From Mycobacterium sp. (GTDB lineage: Bacteria; Actinomycetota; Actinomycetes; Mycobacteriales; Mycobacteriaceae): a stretch of DNA of 15,133 nucleotides. Made by a program: the position numbers and the translations under genes. The notes below the pieces were generated by a model. That model ran no database searches and was not told the DNA's origin. It saw only the letters and a program-made list of their open reading frames with translations. The stretch covers positions 1 to 15,133 of the forward strand of contig JAQSXQ010000007.1 of NCBI GenBank assembly GCA_029256565.1, written 5' to 3'. This document shows positions 13,844-15,133 of this stretch, one piece after another. The number at the start of each line of letters is the position of its first letter. The first letter of the stretch is position 1.

Positions 13844-15133
13844 TCACCAGCCGCCGATCCAGCCCTCGAAGATCGCGTCCGGTTCGTCGTCGGGACTCAT
13901 CGAACGCCCGACCAGGAAGTCGAAGTCGCAGCCCTGGTGGGCTTGCAGTACTCGCTCGACGTACATCGACGCGTAGCCGCGGGTATGGCGGGGCGGTGTG
14001 AGCACCAATGCCGCTCGGCGCGCTGACAACTCGTCGTCGGAGATGAGCACGTCGAGTGTCCCCGCGTGGGCGTCGAGTGCGATGACGTCCCCGTCGCGGA
14101 CCAGGGCGAGCGGGCCGCCGACCGCCGACTCGGGGCTGACGTGCAGCACGCAGGTGCCGTAGGCGGTGCCGCTCATCCGGGCGTCGGAGATGCGGACCAT
14201 GTCGGTGACGCCCTGTTTGAGCAGCTTGCTGGGAATGGGCAGCTGGCCCCACTCGGGCATGCCGGGAGCGCCGCGCGGACCCGCAGATCGCAGCACCAGC
14301 ACGGAGTCCGCGGTCACGTCGAGGTCGGGATCGTCGAACCGTCGGATCAGATCCTTCATGTCCTCGAAGACCACGGCCGGCCCCTGATGGACGAGCAGTG
14401 ACGGAGTGGCCGCGCTGCACTTGATCACCGCACCGTCGGGAGCGAGGTTGCCGCGGACGACCGCGAGTCCGCCGGGCGGTTGGAACGGCTGGCTCAGCGG
14501 TGCAATGACCGCAGTGTCGGTCGCCGCGGCGGTTGGTAGGTTGTCGGCCACGGTCTTGCCGGTGACGGTCACGGCGTCGGTGTGCAGCAGCGACTCGACC
14601 GACTTCATCACCGCCGGTATCCCGCCGGCATGGAAGACCTGCTCGACGAGGTGCTCGCCGGCAGGCCGCACGTTGACGACCAGCGGGGTGCGCGCAGACA
14701 GTTCGTGGAAGCGGTCCAGCGACAACGGGACTCCCACCCGCCCCGCGATGGCCAGCAGGTGCACGATCGCGTTCGTCGACCCGCCGACGGCCAGCATCAG
14801 CGTGATGGCGTTGTCGAACGCCTCTGCCGTCATGACCTGCGACGGCCGCAGCCGCTCGACGGCCAACCCGACCGCCCGCGCCCCGACCTCCTCGGCGACC
14901 TGGAGCCGACGCGAGTCCATCGCGGGGATGGCCGCACCGCCCGGCAGTGTCATGCCGAGGCCCTCCACCAGCGTGGCCATCGTCGACGCGGTGCCCATCT
15001 CCGGACAGTGCCCCCGCGACGGCCCCGCCGCCGCCTCCAATTGCTCGTACTCGGCCATCGACATCCGGCCCGCCCGCACGTCGTCGATGTACTCCCACAG
15101 ATCGGTGCCGACCCCGAGTTGCTTGCCCCTGAA
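13844..15133 (-). CDS. IlvD/Edd-family sugar-acid dehydratase (partial)
   Basis: The C-terminal 429 residues of an iron-sulfur dehydratase; the frame stays open to the right edge, so the N-terminus (about a quarter of a ~580-residue protein) is missing. The visible part starts with FRGKQLGVGTDLWEY. It has the cluster cysteine in GHCPEMGTASTM (Cys43 of the visible part), GGSTNAIVHLLAI (117-129), SAGPRGAPGMPEWG (283-296 region), and MVRISDARMSGTAYG with the probable catalytic Ser321. The ending QGCDFDFLVG is also typical. These features match the L-arabinonate/D-xylonate dehydratase branch rather than amino-acid IlvD. The expected reaction is removal of water from an aldonic acid to give a 2-keto-3-deoxy acid. 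It is convergent with the dehydrogenase gene (12-bp gap), so it belongs to a separate transcription unit. Confidence 0.88.
   Translation of the reverse strand, partial: FRGKQLGVGTDLWEYIDDVRAGRMSMAEYEQLEAAAGPSRGHCPEMGTASTMATLVEGLGMTLPGGAAIPAMDSRRLQVAEEVGARAVGLAVERLRPSQVMTAEAFDNAITLMLAVGGSTNAIVHLLAIAGRVGVPLSLDRFHELSARTPLVVNVRPAGEHLVEQVFHAGGIPAVMKSVESLLHTDAVTVTGKTVADNLPTAAATDTAVIAPLSQPFQPPGGLAVVRGNLAPDGAVIKCSAATPSLLVHQGPAVVFEDMKDLIRRFDDPDLDVTADSVLVLRSAGPRGAPGMPEWGQLPIPSKLLKQGVTDMVRISDARMSGTAYGTCVLHVSPESAVGGPLALVRDGDVIALDAHAGTLDVLISDDELSARRAALVLTPPRHTRGYASMYVERVLQAHQGCDFDFLVGRSMSPDDEPDAIFEGWIGGW

Noticed and set aside
13734..15098. Second minus-strand open frame overlapping the dehydratase
   Set aside because: It lacks any recognisable motif, while the alternative frame 13844-15133 contains the full set of dehydratase motifs.

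Overview
The window is a pentose (L-arabinose-centred) uptake and catabolism locus from a high-G+C actinobacterium. The G+C-rich codon use, GTG/TTG starts, lipoprotein-type sugar-binding proteins and tight gene packing fit a fast-growing mycobacterium or a close relative. That placement is inference; no rRNA or other taxonomic marker is present.

Left part (1-2973, minus strand): a ChvE-GguA-GguB type multiple-monosaccharide importer. The order in transcription is binding lipoprotein, double ATPase, permease, with the permease cut off by the left edge. Centre (2974-3258): a 285-bp divergent control region with three lac-like palindromic operators. One covers the predicted promoter of the leftward operon, one covers that of the rightward operon, and one lies between them.

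Right part (3259-13831, plus strand): one long predicted operon. It encodes a second CUT2 importer of the YtfQ-YtfR-YtfT-YjfF (furanose-binding) type, a LacI-family regulator, the complete L-arabinose phosphate pathway in the order araB-araD-araA, and a zinc-dependent polyol/sugar dehydrogenase. From ytfR onward every gene overlaps the next, mostly by 4 bp (ATGA). Only the binding-protein gene is separated from the gene that follows it, by 25 bp. Right edge (13844-15133, minus strand): a convergent IlvD/Edd-family sugar-acid dehydratase, truncated at its N-terminus by the window end.

Working model: two importers, one probably for pyranose aldoses (ChvE type) and one probably for furanose sugars (YtfQ type), bring in arabinose. 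AraA makes L-ribulose, AraB makes L-ribulose 5-phosphate, and AraD makes D-xylulose 5-phosphate for the pentose phosphate pathway. The LacI protein encoded inside the operon probably represses both arms from the shared operators. The dehydrogenase and the convergent dehydratase suggest side branches for polyols and for non-phosphorylative sugar-acid breakdown. No mobile elements, tRNA, rRNA, CRISPR arrays or clear intrinsic terminators were seen.
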